From the NCBI RefSeq assembly GCF_000499845.2, contig NC_023759.2, positions 34,286,464 to 34,350,463 of the forward strand: a stretch of 64,000 nucleotides of DNA, given 5' to 3'. The notes beneath the pieces were generated by a model. It saw only the letters and a list, made by a program, of their open reading frames with translations, did not search any database and was not told where the DNA came from. Positions 1-13,180 of this stretch are shown here, one piece after another (the first letter of the stretch is position 1; every line of letters starts with the position of its first letter). The position numbers were made by a program, and so were the translations under genes. This DNA comes from Phaseolus vulgaris. Taxonomy: Eukaryota > Streptophyta > Magnoliopsida > Fabales > Fabaceae.

Positions 1-216
1 CTATTTATATGGATATGTTTTAAAACATTTAACATTATTTATAAAATTTCAACAATTCAAAACAACATGTCTTTGATTTCAAAATCTTTCTCCTCATTAT
101 GCCACTTAAACTTTGACAAAAGTAGTTAAACAAGAATTTACCAAAACTTTGATGTAATAGTATCTTATGTGTTTATCTAGCTAATAATGAATTTATCTAA
201 ATATCATTGTCTTGTA

Positions 217-415
217 CTTTTAAGTATTAATTTCGTATATTTTTCTTTGATATAATATTGTTTATAATTTTTGTATATTAAATGTTTCCATCCTTTAGAT
301 ATATAACTTAAATACCCTTTTAAGTATTAATTTTATATATTTTTCTTTGATATAATATTGTTCATAACTATTGTATATTAAATGTTTCCATCCTTTGGAT
401 ATATAACTTAAATAC
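217..415. repeat. Tandem duplication, two about 100-bp units
   Basis: Units 217-315 and 317-415 both run from CTTTTAAGTATTAATTT to ATATAACTTAAATAC and differ at only a few positions. AT-rich and non-coding. Confidence 0.9.
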
Positions 416-1491
416 AAACAATCTAGTTCAAATTATTAAAACACACAACTAATGGAATGAAAAATTATTTACTTTTGCTTTAGTTATATATAAATGCAAC
501 GTAGCAATTGATAGAACATAATAGCTAGTAAAGTGAAACACTAGTTTAATAAGTTTAATGATTACCTAAAGTGCAACAACTAGTTTAAATAACGACTAGA
601 ATAAAATAAAAAACTGTCTCAGTATCTTAATTAATTAATTGTATTCTCTCTCTGATTGTATCATATTAAATTTCATGATCTTTGTGTTATCTTTCTATAT
701 ATGTGTGATTAAGAGAATGCCCAAAATTTCATACTTCAACTATTTTTTTTTTCTTTAGCTTAATTTGTCCATCTCTCTCATCATGCTAATTGTAACATAG
801 TGAATCTGAAATTGTTGATGAAAAACCTTTGCTTTATTCTTCCTCTATGTTGCCTTTATTCCCATAGAGCAAATCATTGGTAACATTGAGTCATATTAAC
901 AACTTGTAAGCATCTATAGGTTAAAAGATCATGACGAGTATTTTCTAAAAGCATAATCTTTATTGTAAGATAAGGAATTGTTCCTTGGATATTAAGAATG
1001 TTTCTTATACAAGGAATTCTAACGTAAGTATACATGTAAGTTATTTCTAACTCTTGATTGATTTAAGAAAAATAAGACACATTAGTTTTGATAAAAAAAA
1101 ATAGTAAAAATCAAGTTGTTAATAATAAATATTTTTAAAACTAATAAATTTATTCATTATTTTTACCATCAATAATAAAAAGTTTGTTTATTTATTAGTA
1201 AGAAAATAAATTAAATTAAAAAAGAGTACGTGAAGGTTGCTCCAACCCTTATATAAAAATATAGGTATATTTAACCAAACTTGCAAACCAAACCTACATC
1301 TCAATAGCATAATAAATTTGTTGTGAACAATATACAGAGACCAAAAAATGACTATCAATAACTCCTACCAGCAGTTACTAATGAAAATATAACAAACATA
1401 AACCTATGAAAATATTATGAAACGATGAAATGCCTATCAAGCACTGTAGTAAAGTGCCTTATAAATTTTCTTCATGGTTCTTTGCTTAAGA
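416..1491. other. AT-rich intergenic DNA, no gene seen
   Basis: No coding frame, RNA gene or clear element recognised. Confidence 0.6.
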
Positions 1492-1612
1492 TGTTGGAAA
1501 TCACACATCGACTAGAGATTAGAGCCTTTCATAGTATATAAGTGGGTGCAATCCTCACCTCATTGAGTCGGTTTTATGAGGTTGAGTTAGGCTTAAAACC
1601 CATTTCTTAACA
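1492..1612 (+). mobile_element. 121-bp solo LTR (TRIM-like family) with 5-bp target duplication
   Basis: The element starts TGTTGGAAATCACACATCGA and ends TTTCTTAACA, so it has TG...CA ends. It is flanked by direct repeats TAAGA at 1487-1491 and 1613-1617. No internal region or second LTR is adjacent, so it is read as a solo LTR. A degenerate relative is at 53327-53410 plus 54511-54570. I recall this small repeat as common in legume genomes; its exact family name is not asserted. Confidence 0.75.
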
Positions 1613-1739
1613 TAAGACCTTCCCCTTGCTTTTAAAAGATAACCTTGACATTGTGATTTCTACCGCCGATATGATCACACAGAACCTACAAACACGGTAC
1701 AAGACCCACTCTAAATAAGAAAAGGAAACATTTGTCTCG

Positions 1740-2150
1740 TTATATTTCGTCCAAAGTCATGCTTTCAATTGAGCCAAGTGAAATAGTTCATCCTCGTCAA
1801 CTTTCTCATCTCTAAACACAACATTACTCCTATGGTCCCAAATACCCCAGATAATATCTATCCACATTCATTTTCACACTATTTTGCTTATGATTCATTT
1901 GAAAAAGTCAGAATTGTTCAAAATGGCACCACATGTTATTATGTTGCACACATTGAACCCTTACCCAGCTTTTACATGCATTCTAAACAGATTTTGAACC
2001 CCTTTCGGCTAAATTAAGTCTCGTAGGTATTTTTCCAATCAAAACCCTTTAGGTGAGGACTTGTGCATTAGGAAAAGCCTTAACACTCCTAAAAAACATA
2101 TATTGATTGTTATTTTTAGTGTTGTTGCTTTTTCTATAGTATATGCAGAT
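1740..2150 (-). pseudogene. LINE (L1-type) ORF2 3'-end remnant
   Basis: On the minus strand, 1740-1858 encodes IIWGIWDHRSNVVFRDEK, then an FHLAQLKA motif, then a stop. This pattern (WxIWxxRNxxxF...FHLAQLKAW) follows the zinc-binding zf-RVT domain at the end of plant LINE reverse transcriptases, and the same motif occurs in the LINE at 39.66-39.78 kb. Upstream on the minus strand, to about 2150, the frame is broken. No poly(A) tail or target duplication seen. Confidence 0.65.
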
Positions 2151-2718
2151 CTTACAGAAAATGTACCATCAACTTTACTTAAACAAGTCCATTTATCTGA
2201 ATTTTCCCTATGCGTTCTAGCTCACCCATGAGTTGTTCAAGGATTTTCTCTCATTCAAACAAGTTTATTTTTAACATCAAATTCCACTGTCACCCGACAT
2301 ATGATCAAAGACCTACTTCCTCCACTCTTCTCCCTTGATTTAGAGAGATGAAGTACAACCTAGAAAACTTGATTTTAAAAGGTTCATCACCCATCCACTT
2401 GTCATCCCAAAACCTAACCAAATCCTCTGATTATAATTCACATTTGACAACTTATTTATCCATTTTATCCTAAAGCTTCTACATCATTTTTAGATATTAA
2501 AATTTTTCTTTATTTCTAATTTTTTTCGTCCATAATCCTCCATTTCCATTTGGTAAGTAAGATTGTATTAAACATAGTTATGTCCTTGTTACTTTTGTAT
2601 ATAAAAGTGTTTTGTCTTTATTACTTCTAACATCATTTATAATTTTTTTTTCTATTTTATCCTTATATCAATATTTTATTTTATTATTTTTTTATTATTC
2701 TCTCATTTTGTAATTAAT

Positions 2719-2930
2719 AGAGTAGTTATCAATTTTTTAAAATTTAAATAAAATAATTATAAAAAATAATTGATAGAGTAGTTATACAACAACTTTTTTA
2801 GATTTGAATAAAATAATTAAAAAAATCAATTAATAAGTAGTTATCAAACAATTTTTTTAAATTTAAATAAAATAATTATAAAGCAACTGATAGATAAGTT
2901 GAGATAAAACAATTTTTTTTTAATTTCATG
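2719..2930. repeat. Degenerate tandem repeat, about 58-bp period, 3-4 units
   Basis: Units begin near 2719, 2775, 2834 and 2892, each with a GTAGTTAT-like head followed by a T-run and AAATAAAATAATT. Low complexity, non-coding. Confidence 0.6.
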
Positions 2931-4540
2931 AAAAAATAGTAAATTATCTATTTCATAATATTTAATTTATTATTAAATTATTTTATCATTATAAATTTAT
3001 AATTAATTTTAATAAATATATATATATATATATATATAATTATAAAAATATAAAAATACGGGGATATAGTGTTAATAATATGGTTGCATAGATAGTAATA
3101 TACTACTTTATTATTTTATTTACATCTTTTTTTTTACCTTTAAACACAATGTCAACTCCCGAAAGTTATAACATTTCATCTAAGCAACATATATAATTTT
3201 AAGATAAAAAATTGTAGTGTCATTTTTATCAAAGGTTATACTTTTTAATTTAGTTGTATATTTAATTAAACTTGTCATAATGTTGTTTTAATTTTATATT
3301 ATGCAATACTTGGCTATTGGTGTGGATAATATAATTTAGAGATTGACACATTCAAGTTTCACCTATTCCTATTTGAGATGTGCTTTTAATGCTTCCTTTT
3401 TCATTTTTAATGCTTTTCCTAAAACAGATATGGACCTAGTCAGTATTGTGTTCGTTAGATCTACGCTAATAAAAGAAAAATCTTATGTGAGTTTAACAGA
3501 CACAAATATTTAATGTATTTTATTATATTATCATTTTTATAAAAAATATTTGTGTAATATATATTGACATTAAAATGATTTTTTTAATTAAAAAATAAAT
3601 TTATTTTTTATTTGTGTTATTAAAAACGATGATAATTATTTATTATTATTTTTATTTTATTTTAATTCTTAATATGGGTTTAACGTCTATTTAGTTCACA
3701 TTAAGTTTCTTATATATTATTTTGTAAAATTAGGGTCGACTTAGCTTACTTATTAACTTAGTGTCCATTATAAGGTATTTATATGCAATACTTTAAGTAT
3801 TGGTGGGGATAATATATTTTTTTTTTACTCTTTGATTCATATAATTTTTAGATATATGATTATAATATTTTTTATGTTTACCGTATTTTTTTATATTATA
3901 TATGCATGTAATCGAATTTATATATTTAGTTGTATTTATGTCTTTAATATACATTTACGTGGTTTTTACTCAACTAAGTATGTTCTCTCAACTTATATGC
4001 ATTTTGAAATATTTTAAATCTTAATAACTTATACAAATAGTATTTGTGTACATAATCTAAGTTATTAGGAATTTTATAAATTTTGTATGAATATATAATA
4101 ATATTAATGTTTTTATTATTTTAAATCAAAATATTTGATATATATGTTGTATTAGTTAAATAATACATGATCACTAATTGAGTTAATAATTTATTTAATT
4201 TATTTGAGTTTATTTTAAGAAATAGTATTACATTTTTCTTTTCTTTTTAATCCGTAATTTTGGTATTTCCATTTTTTTTGGCGATTTTAGTTTCTAAACT
4301 TTAGAAAATTTAGAAAGTCTTCTAATCCTCAATTTTGCATGTTTTAAAGCTAAAAGATGAAAAGTAAAAAGTAAAAATTAACTTTAAAAACATTCTAAAT
4401 TTCTTGTGCTTGACTCCTCTAATATTTATGAGGGTTTTGAAAAATGCTAGTTAGGATAAGATAAATTTTCTTTCATCTCTTTACAAAAATAGAGAAAAAG
4501 GTAATGAGAATATTGAAAATTTATTTGGTAGTTCAGTAAA
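2931..4540. other. AT-rich intergenic DNA with (TA)n at about 3016-3038
   Basis: No gene seen. A TATGCAATACTT...TATTGGTG-GATAATAT motif occurs twice (about 3300-3332 and 3781-3813), suggesting an old dispersed or duplicated repeat. Confidence 0.5.
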
Positions 4541-4830
4541 GAAATTATGGACTGACAGATAATTATTAATGGATTTATATTTGTTGATAATTTCTTTATT
4601 ACCAATAAATTGAATTAGTGGATAGAATTATCGACGAAGTTAGCGATGAATTTATGTTTGTCGATAATAACTAACGAAATTTACCTAGAGATCTAAAAAA
4701 AGAAAAAAAAAGTGTGAATAAAATTCTATCGATAAACTTTGTCTATAATTTAAAGTAAAGCATAATAATATTAGTTGATAACTGCCGTCAATAATAATAT
4801 CTGTTGATAAGTTTGGACGATAAATTTCAC

Positions 4831-5190
4831 AATGTTAATAAAAATATTAATAATTATTATAATACTAATATAAAATTAATAATAATAATAACATTAATAA
4901 TATTTACAATAATATTAATAATAATAATAATAATTCCAATAATATTAGTAATAAAAATATGAATAATATTATTAATAAGAATAATTATTTAAGTATTTAT
5001 AATAATAATAATGTTAATATTAATAATAACTACAATAATATTAATAATTATAATAATGTTAATATTAAAAAATTAATAATAATTACAACAATAATAATTA
5101 TAATAATATTAATGATAATAACATGAATAATAATAATAATGTTAATATAAATAAAATTAATAATAATTATAATAATATTAATAATTAATA
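4831..5190. repeat. Long degenerate (AAT)n/(TAA)n low-complexity tract
   Basis: About 360 bp built almost wholly of A and T in an imperfect AAT/ATT trinucleotide pattern with interruptions. Just upstream (about 4550-4830), TCGACGAA/TCGATAAT motifs look like a decayed DNA-transposon end. Confidence 0.75.
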
Positions 5191-5399
5191 GTAAAAATAA
5201 TAACAAATGTGTTCTTCCTATGAGCTTTGTCTAATACGTCTTTTCTATAATGAGAGTTTAGTCTAATGTGGTGCTTTTACATTTGATTTACTTATCTACG
5301 CAACGTTCTTTCTTTTTAATGTTCTTCTTGAATATGCAATCTATTTAGAGTGAACACAAAGACTGAATATTTCACTATATTATTATATTTGACTAATAC

Positions 5400-6115
5400 G
5401 TTATATTTGAACCTTATTATGATGTAATGATGATGGATTTAATTTTATTAGCATTTGAATTAAGTTTAAATTGTATGAATGATTGTAATATGATATAAGG
5501 TATGATGTAAACATAGTCATTTATTGGGAGGGAATTGTATGTTGAGATGTTTAAGATTATGTATTGAATTGAGGATTCTCGAAGGAGATATCCTAACTCT
5601 ACTAATATTGGAATCATATTGAGAAAAATTATCAAGTGGTTAGAGTTAAGAGAGAATCATATGACCTAGTCTAGAGAATAGGTTTGGTAAGTCATAGGGT
5701 TTTACCCTATCATGAGTAGAAAATGAGTTCATAACTATATAGAATGGTAAGTCATAGGGTTATCTAGCTATGTTGTAATGACAATATAGAGAAGATAATA
5801 TGACATGTACAAATCTCTTAATCTAATTTAACACATGTCTTTCGAAAGTAGAGTCAAATATTTTGTAATGAATGTTAGTAATGTTATGACATGAGTTGAA
5901 GTGATGGGTAGACACTTGATTCTTTGTTTGATTTAAATGACTGAATTGAAACTTTATATTCATTAGGGTATATGAATGAAATGAATTTGAGATATATGTT
6001 ACATGAATGTTTTTCAAACTCTAGCTTACCTTGTTTTTATTTGTTAATGGTGTAATACATGGAAGCATGAAATGTTGTAGAAGGGAAATCTCAACAAAGT
6101 AGACTAAGAAGTTAG
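5400..6115 (+). mobile_element. Decayed LTR-type repeat related to 18.37-18.95 kb
   Basis: Several blocks align in order with the younger copy: GAGATATCCTAACTCT versus GAAGATATCCTGACTCT, the GTAGAGTCAA and GGTAGACACTTGAT blocks, and TAGCTTACCTTGTT. Non-coding. Confidence 0.55.
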
Positions 6116-6230
6116 GAGAAGATTTTTTATACGTCTTGTTTAATTTTTTTTTTTTTTTTTTTATAAAAGTTCTCATGTTAGTCTTGTTTAATTTCTTTTG
6201 CTAATGCATACATTCATTTTTTATTTCTTA

Positions 6231-7015
6231 CACTAGCTAGTGCAAAAACGCTTATTTATGACAACTAATATACAACGTTTCACTACCAAACACTTCTATC
6301 AAAACATAGTGACATTTTTTAAATTAAAACAGGTAGATAGATAACGGTTGTAAGAGGAACTGTTGTCTATTTAAATCACAGAGGGAATAGACAACGATTC
6401 TGTATATACCCTCGTTATTACCTCAATTCGAAGCCCCGTGACACTTACGCTTTCATTCTTTGTGTTTTCGTTCTTCTTTTTCGCGCTATCTCTTCAACTC
6501 TTTTGAACGTTCTCTTCACCCATTGCCTTTGCGAGTTCTTCCTACCCTCATTACTTATTCTTCCATTGGTTTATTGTTTAAGGTTATTTTTCATTGCTCC
6601 ACCACCACGCTCTGCTTTCCCTCCATTGTTGTTGTCGATGCCTTTATAAGTTCTTTCTACCCTCATTGCTTATTCTTTCGCTTTTCGTTTTTATCTTATT
6701 TTTCCTCCATTCTTCCATTGATTCATTGTTTAAGGTTCTTGTTCATTGCTCCACTATGCTCCACTTTCCCTCCATCGTTGTCGTCGTTACCCTTCACCGT
6801 TGCCCTCCACTGCCGCTGCTGCCATCACCTTGAGGTTGGTGTTGTTTTTATTTTATTTTATAAATATTTTTTTGTTTATATGTGACTTATACACGACAGT
6901 TTTAGAATTGCTGTCTATATCTCAGTAGAATAGATTACATGCTGATAGACAACAGTTTCAAAACCGTTGTCTAATTGCTAAAAGAACCGATGTCTTTAAC
7001 CTTTTCTTTGGTAGT
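6231..7015. mobile_element. CACTA-like non-autonomous element with pyrimidine-rich core
   Basis: It begins CACTAGCTAGTGCAAAAACG and carries subterminal copies of a GACAACGGTT/AACCGTTGTCTA motif in both orientations (about 6335-6415 and 6880-6990). This is the usual architecture of plant CACTA elements. The right end is eroded (TTTGGTAG). The core is a C/T-rich stretch with an internal imperfect duplication (about 6535-6637 and 6650-6785). No transposase seen. The 141-codon frame at 6460-6885 lies inside the duplicated pyrimidine tract and is probably fortuitous. Confidence 0.6.
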
Positions 7016-7950
7016 TCTATTAAGTGGGAATTAAAATTTGTCTATATGTGTCATTTTGATATTAAATCTTTTATAATATTATATATATATATATTTTAAA
7101 TATTATTTAATTAATATTTATTGTAATATGGGGTGAGGACAAAATACTCGTTACCTTTCGGAGACAAAAATATGATAAAAATTTCATTATGAGAAAGATG
7201 ACTATAAAGTTTTACTTCAAATAAGAAGAATTACAGTAAAATTCACATTTGTGTCGTTCACATTCTTAATCTTTAAATTTTATTTAATAATTAATTTTAA
7301 CATTTCGTGTAGAAATTTAAAAATTGAAAAAGAAGAGCAAAGTGTGGTTGGTTGAATGATATGAATCAATATACTTTTCCTGATTTATATGAATAGGTTT
7401 TGTTATACTATATATTTTTATCAATCTAGTTGAAAACCAATTTCATTGAATTGTGTGTGAGAATCAAACATTTTCATCAGGTTGTTTTATGAAATTGAAT
7501 TTGTTTCAATTTTTTTATGATTTGACTCTAAGTTTATCGTAATTGATTGATGAGTTTAGTTTCCTTCTCTCATGCTATTTAAAAAGTATTGTATTCCAAA
7601 TATATATAAAAAAAAAAAGAGGGGATGAATTTAGTCAAATTCTCAAACTAGCATGATTCAACATAACCCACTCAATTCTTTCCATCTAAACATAACGTGT
7701 ATTGATCAAACACATAGATTTAAAATAACCTCATTTCATTTTAAGGTTTATTATACAAAATAAGAAAAAAAATGAACACGAAAATGGATTAGTACTTCGC
7801 CAAGTGGTATCGGAAATGAGACTAGAAAAAACTGTCATATATTTTGCAGGAACTTTTAAAAACTTAGACAAAATTGTTTGAAACCCTCATTCAATCTGTG
7901 GAAATAAGTTTGAAACTTAGAGCAAAATATGAATAAAAATTCTATGCATA

Positions 7951-7952
<2 letters not shown>

Positions 7953-7986
<34 letters not shown>
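7953..7986. repeat. (AT)n microsatellite
   Basis: Uninterrupted AT dinucleotides. Confidence 0.95.
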
Positions 7987-7988
<2 letters not shown>

Positions 7989-10300
7989 TGTCAACCACAT
8001 TAAATCTAAATTGATAGTTGATTAAATTGTCCAAATTTTTAAAAATAAACGACCAAAACGATTTTTAACAGCTAAATAAATATTTTCTTAGTAAATTCAA
8101 GATAATTATTCTTCATATTATTTTTTTTCTTTTTAAAATAAGTATTTCATGTTATACCATTAAATTGCCAAAAAATAAAGAATAAAAATATTTATTTTTT
8201 TATCAGCAAAGAATAAAAATATAAAATAACTCTAAAATTTATTTTTTTCACTCTGAAAAAATAAGGAAAAAAATATTTTTGAATATAAAATATGAAATGA
8301 AAAGAAAGTGATATATGATATTTCATTTATTCTCCCACTTCCACCAAACATACCTAATTCTCTGGAACTTTCCGAACACAAATAATTTGAAAATAAAATA
8401 GACAGGTTAGGACAAGAAGAAGTGGTGTCTGAATTTGGCCCATTGCGACTAAAACTTCATCAGTGCGTGGCATCCCAATAAAATAAGCACTTCACAAGCT
8501 CAGTTATCACATGTCCATGGTGCACATATACCCTTTTTTTTTACACATAACACTATCCTATAATTTATGTATCCATCATCTTTTACCTAAAGATTCTCTT
8601 TATTTCTTTAACCCTCCCACCTCCTAAACATAAATACCTTTCATAGACAAACATTTACACATATATACATGCAGATAAAGGCAACAACTTTACGTTTTAC
8701 TCAGTGGTGAGAAAAGGAGGTAACTTGAATATCAACTTACTTTAATCATGCAAAGCTCCTTGATACGAAAGATCTCTTCTTTCACGCTAACTGTAATTCA
8801 CTGTAGCTAATTAATGAGAGTTTCATACAAAAGCCAAAGTGCCAAACACTGTGTATATTATTAGTATTTGCTGGTTTGATTTCAAAAACATGGTTGTGTT
8901 CACGTGCTTATAAAGCCAAATCATATGTTTAAAGTGTGTTTAGTTAGGTTCATGAGTCCTTTATTTGAGATTAGTAAATGACATGACAACTGAACTAGTG
9001 TAATAGTAGAATATGCAGTGAGAAACATAAGAAGATGTGTGATTATTATGGAGTGAGAAAAATGCATATATATGATAGGGCAGAGTTGGGGAGAAGTGAG
9101 GTGTGGGACCCTTTTTGGTGGATTCTGGTTTACACCTGAAAGTGAAGGCCATCTCATAAATTCTGATGATGTTTAGTCTTCTCTTCCAGTGCAGGAATAG
9201 GCAATGTTTCTGATCCTGCTGCTCATTCTAATTCAGAAAAGTCCCAAACAATTGCCATCAAATGCAGATCTGCTTTCTAACATTGACATAAAATGAGGTG
9301 AATCCAGGAAGGCAACCCATCAATCTAGAACTTCAAGTGGGGCCCACAAAATATTGTGCTCATGTGATATGCCAGACTTTTTCAAACTACCAAGCTTTCC
9401 AAAATTAATATATATCAGATCAGTATTTATTCAAATACCACCATTCACTGTTCACATAATTTAGTTTTGGAAGAATCCAATTTTTATCTTCATTTTCTCA
9501 CATTATTGACAAAATATGTTAAAATTTGATTTTGGAAAACTCAATTCTGAACTATTTTTTCAAATTTAAAACAAAATTGAAATTATGAGAAATTTTAAAA
9601 ACAAAAAACACAATAATAAAACTAATATTTTAATTTTTTTTAATAAATTAAATAAATTTTTTTTTAAAAATTAAAATATTTGATAATAAAATTAAAACAT
9701 TAATTTAAATTAATGATTTGAGAGTATTTATAATTAAATGTATATATTAACTATAAAATATGAAATAATATATACATATTTAGGAAATTAAATTTATTGC
9801 ATTATCTTATTTTTATAAATGATGTAAGATATACACTTTTGTTAAGTGTAATAAATATTTTAAAATTGAATAAATATATTTAGTTTGAGTTTAATGACAT
9901 TTGTAAAGTTAATTGTATTGAAATAAAATAATAAAAGAGTATTAAAACAAAGAAAAAAAATTGTTCTAAAATGAGAAATAAGAATACATTACTTAAAATT
10001 TTACAAATTTATTAAATATTGTGATAATTTTATTAAATTGAGTGAATTAATTATATAATATATGAAATGATATATTAAATTAAATTGCGATGCGGTTATT
10101 AATAAAATAACATGTTAGAATTTTTATTTTTTAATTTTTTTAAGTAGTATAGTATTTTGGAAAAAAATACTTTTGATAATGAAACTCGATTTAAATGAAT
10201 AATATTTTAAATTGTTTAATGATGATAAAACTATTTGATAATAAAAATTAAAAATATAATTGCTAATTTAAAAAAATTATTTAAGTTAATATTGCAAATG

Positions 10301-10302
<2 letters not shown>
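7987..10302. other. Intergenic DNA, no gene seen
   Basis: About 8330-9420 is less AT-rich than its surroundings but holds only short unrelated frames on either strand. I found no recognised protein or microRNA. The rest is AT-rich. Confidence 0.55.

Positions 10303-10337
<35 letters not shown>
10303..10337. repeat. (AT)n microsatellite
   Basis: AT dinucleotide run. Confidence 0.95.
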
Positions 10338-10340
<3 letters not shown>

Positions 10341-12030
10341 GTATTAGAAATTTTATTTTCGGCCCTGAAATAATTTAAATTGAAATTTAAAGTGAATATT
10401 AAAAGTATGATTTATTTAAATGATAAGAAATTTCATAAATACAAATTAGAAAAAACAATAAATGTTTTAGTGCGTTATATTTTAATGCTATTTTGGGAAC
10501 AAAAATGTTTTATATTATATGCATTATTTAATTTAATTATATTTGAGGTGATATATATATTCCATTTTATTTTCTTCCCTCTCCACGACCTTTGGTAGGT
10601 GAAGTGTGATGTCTTGAAGTGCTACTAGTTGTTCACTCAAGTCAATAATTACTTTTCATCTTTCGCTTTTCACCATAACTTGTAGGCACTGCTAACCAAC
10701 TATATTATTTATGCCTACCTATAGCCTCCTACCTCTAGATACTTTGCCCCTTCTACAACAATTTCACTTCAATACTTTATTCATCACTGTCACCCCATCT
10801 TTTCACCCCCTTTTTTTTATAAACAAAATGGACACTTTTATTGAATATTAGGTTTAGGTTTAGGTTTCATTCACCTTTTAAAGCTCACTGTACCCCAGAT
10901 AAGAAAAGAAAAAATTGCTCATTTACACTCATAAGTTTCTAATTTTTTTACCTTCCATTACGTTATTAAATTATGAATAATTCTAACAAAATAAAGAGGA
11001 TTTTTTTTTTACATTTTAATATAATAAATACCTTTTCTGTTTTAATATTGACAAGAACAATTTCTGAAATGCAAATTTTTAGGTGGAAAGCACCAGACCT
11101 GAGCTTTTGTGATTTCCACCAATTTTTTATTTATTTATTAAACTTTCAACCAATTACAATCAAACAAGTTATTTCAAATACTTGAGTTCGTATTCTGTTT
11201 ACATTTTAAAAGAAAAAAAAACTATCATCTTTTCATCAAATTATAAAACTATGAGCCTTTTTCATAATGTCAACCACGTCTTCTTTGTATTAACAGTGTT
11301 CAAAACTAAACTAAACTATTTTAAACAGATAAAAGGATATAAAAATGTTGACCACGACATTGATATTACATGACTGTCAACTTTAAAATGTTTTATTTTT
11401 AGATTTAATCACCTTTTTAATGTTATTTATTTAATTCCATTCCAGTATTAATAAATAATTCGTTTTTATTTTTATTTTTAAAATCTTTTGGATTTTACTC
11501 CTCCATTCAAATTAATTTAATAAAATATTAAAATTTACAATTAGCGAAGGTTTTAACCGTCATTGATCACAGACATTCACTGTTCAATTTTAATTATTAA
11601 ATAATTATTTGTAATTATCATTAGTTAGTGATGGTTTAAAACGCTCACATATAATAACGACGTAAGCTAGTTATGATGAAAAGAATCAAATTGTCTCCGG
11701 TTAAAAAAAGGGACAAAATCGCACTGATTTGAAAATAAAAAAATTAAATTGAATAATTTATTAATAAAAATAAAAATAACAATGAAACCATGAAATGTAG
11801 AAATTTAAGTACAAGTTAAATAATATCATTTTAGGCTTAAAAATGTAAACTTCTTCAACTTTAATTCTTAAGAAATAAAATTTAAGTCTAATTCAACTTT
11901 ACAAAATTAATTTAAATAAGATTTGCACTTACTTATATATTATGAATTAGTTTTATTTTTAGTTGAATATGAAATCTTTAACACATTTGTCACACATCAA
12001 AGTTGTCAACTCGTGCATGATCTCATAATA
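10338..12030. other. AT-rich intergenic DNA, no gene seen
   Basis: It holds three telomere-like TTAGGTTTAGGTTTAGG units near 10849-10866, too few to call a telomeric array. No supported gene. Confidence 0.55.
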
Positions 12031-12229
12031 GAGATTTATGGATGGTCTGACAGCAATCCGCACAATAAGTTTAATAGACTCTCGCTAGGATAGACTCTAT
12101 GTAACTCTAATATTGAGGAGGGATGTGTTAGATGGTAATGTAGTTTTAAAATTGAAGGAACAATATCACTAACAGGTGTAGGCACAACAATATCATTATC
12201 AAAAATAGAAGGAAGAAAGAGCATAAACT

Positions 12230-12460
12230 TAAACGGATCAAGTTTGTCCAACTTGGTATCAATTTTGTCCTTATAGAAAAAGAAAATGGGTTTCATAAAA
12301 AATAACATCTCGTGTCACAAAAATATTTTTCTGATTCATATAAAAAAGAGTAAAATTTTTTACCTCATCTTTGTAACATAGAAAAATACATTTTTTTGGC
12401 TCTGGAACTAAGCTTTGTTCATTGAACACCACTAGTACTAGCGGAAGGCTAACAAGCAAA
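12230..12460 (-). pseudogene. Ty1/copia integrase C-terminal fragment
   Basis: The minus strand reads PEPKKCIFLCYKDEVKNF, then NIFVTRDVIFYETHF. This corresponds to the copia segment after the integrase core (consensus KCIFLGY...FVSRDVIFYE). One Gly is Cys, and stops follow. Orientation is opposite to the RNase H scrap just to the right, so they are separate insertions or an inversion. Confidence 0.75.
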
Positions 12461-12739
12461 AAGTTTTATGAGAAAAATATGACATTACATTATAAATCAT
12501 TTTTATATGGTGATTTATTATGTAAAAGAGGAAAAATAAATAGGCCACTGAGATTGAAAAATTAATGCATGAGTTACATTATTCTGTTGAAGTATTTCCA
12601 CACAACTAGTGAGTATATATGTGAACAATCTTGGGAAAGATCTTTGACAAACTGTGATGAGTTCTAATATACTTGAAGGAACTGAGGATATTGAAATTAT
12701 CTTCAAGGGTGATTCACAACGTGCTCCAACAAGGTTCTC

Positions 12740-13180
12740 ATATTTTGACTATGTCGTAGACTTGAATGTTGGAAGGTCCATTATTGCTTATGCGATCACA
12801 ATTGGAGGCATTAGTTAGTTGGAAAGTTATTCTCAAACCAATAGTAGACTTATCTACTACTAAAGTGGGTTAGTACAAATAACTAAGAATGGTATATGAT
12901 TGAAGGGTTTGATAGTTGATTTAAGATTTACTCAAGGGAAAATGGTCATCTTTTGCAGTAGCCTGAATGAACATGTACAACATGGTAGGAAAACATATAT
13001 TGAGTCACATATTACTTTCTTTGTGCTAAGGAGCAGATATATGTGAAAAATATCAACACTAAAAAGAATACAATAATTGTCTTCATCAAACCAATTCTCA
13101 AGAACAAGTTCATGCATTGTATAATCTTGTTGAATCTAGATTTCGTAGTAGTTCCAGGTGAAGGAGATCATAAATCAAGT
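12740..13180 (+). pseudogene. Ty1/copia RNase H fragment
   Basis: The plus strand reads DYVVDLNVGRSIIAYAIT, then GGIS, and after a frameshift WKVILKPIVDLSTTKV. This matches the copia RNase H start (consensus YxDADxAGDxDxRRSTTGY...SWKS...LSTTEAE). The acidic catalytic positions are not preserved and several stops are present. Confidence 0.7.

Noticed and set aside
6460..6885. 141-codon plus-strand frame
   Set aside because: Pyrimidine-rich duplicated core of a CACTA-like element; several overlapping frames are open, and no domain is visible.
8330..9420. Possible microRNA or small gene in a less AT-rich stretch
   Set aside because: No known miRNA sequence, convincing hairpin or protein motif found by eye.
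10849..10866. Telomere-like TTTAGG repeats
   Set aside because: Only about three units, and not the exact plant TTTAGGG repeat.
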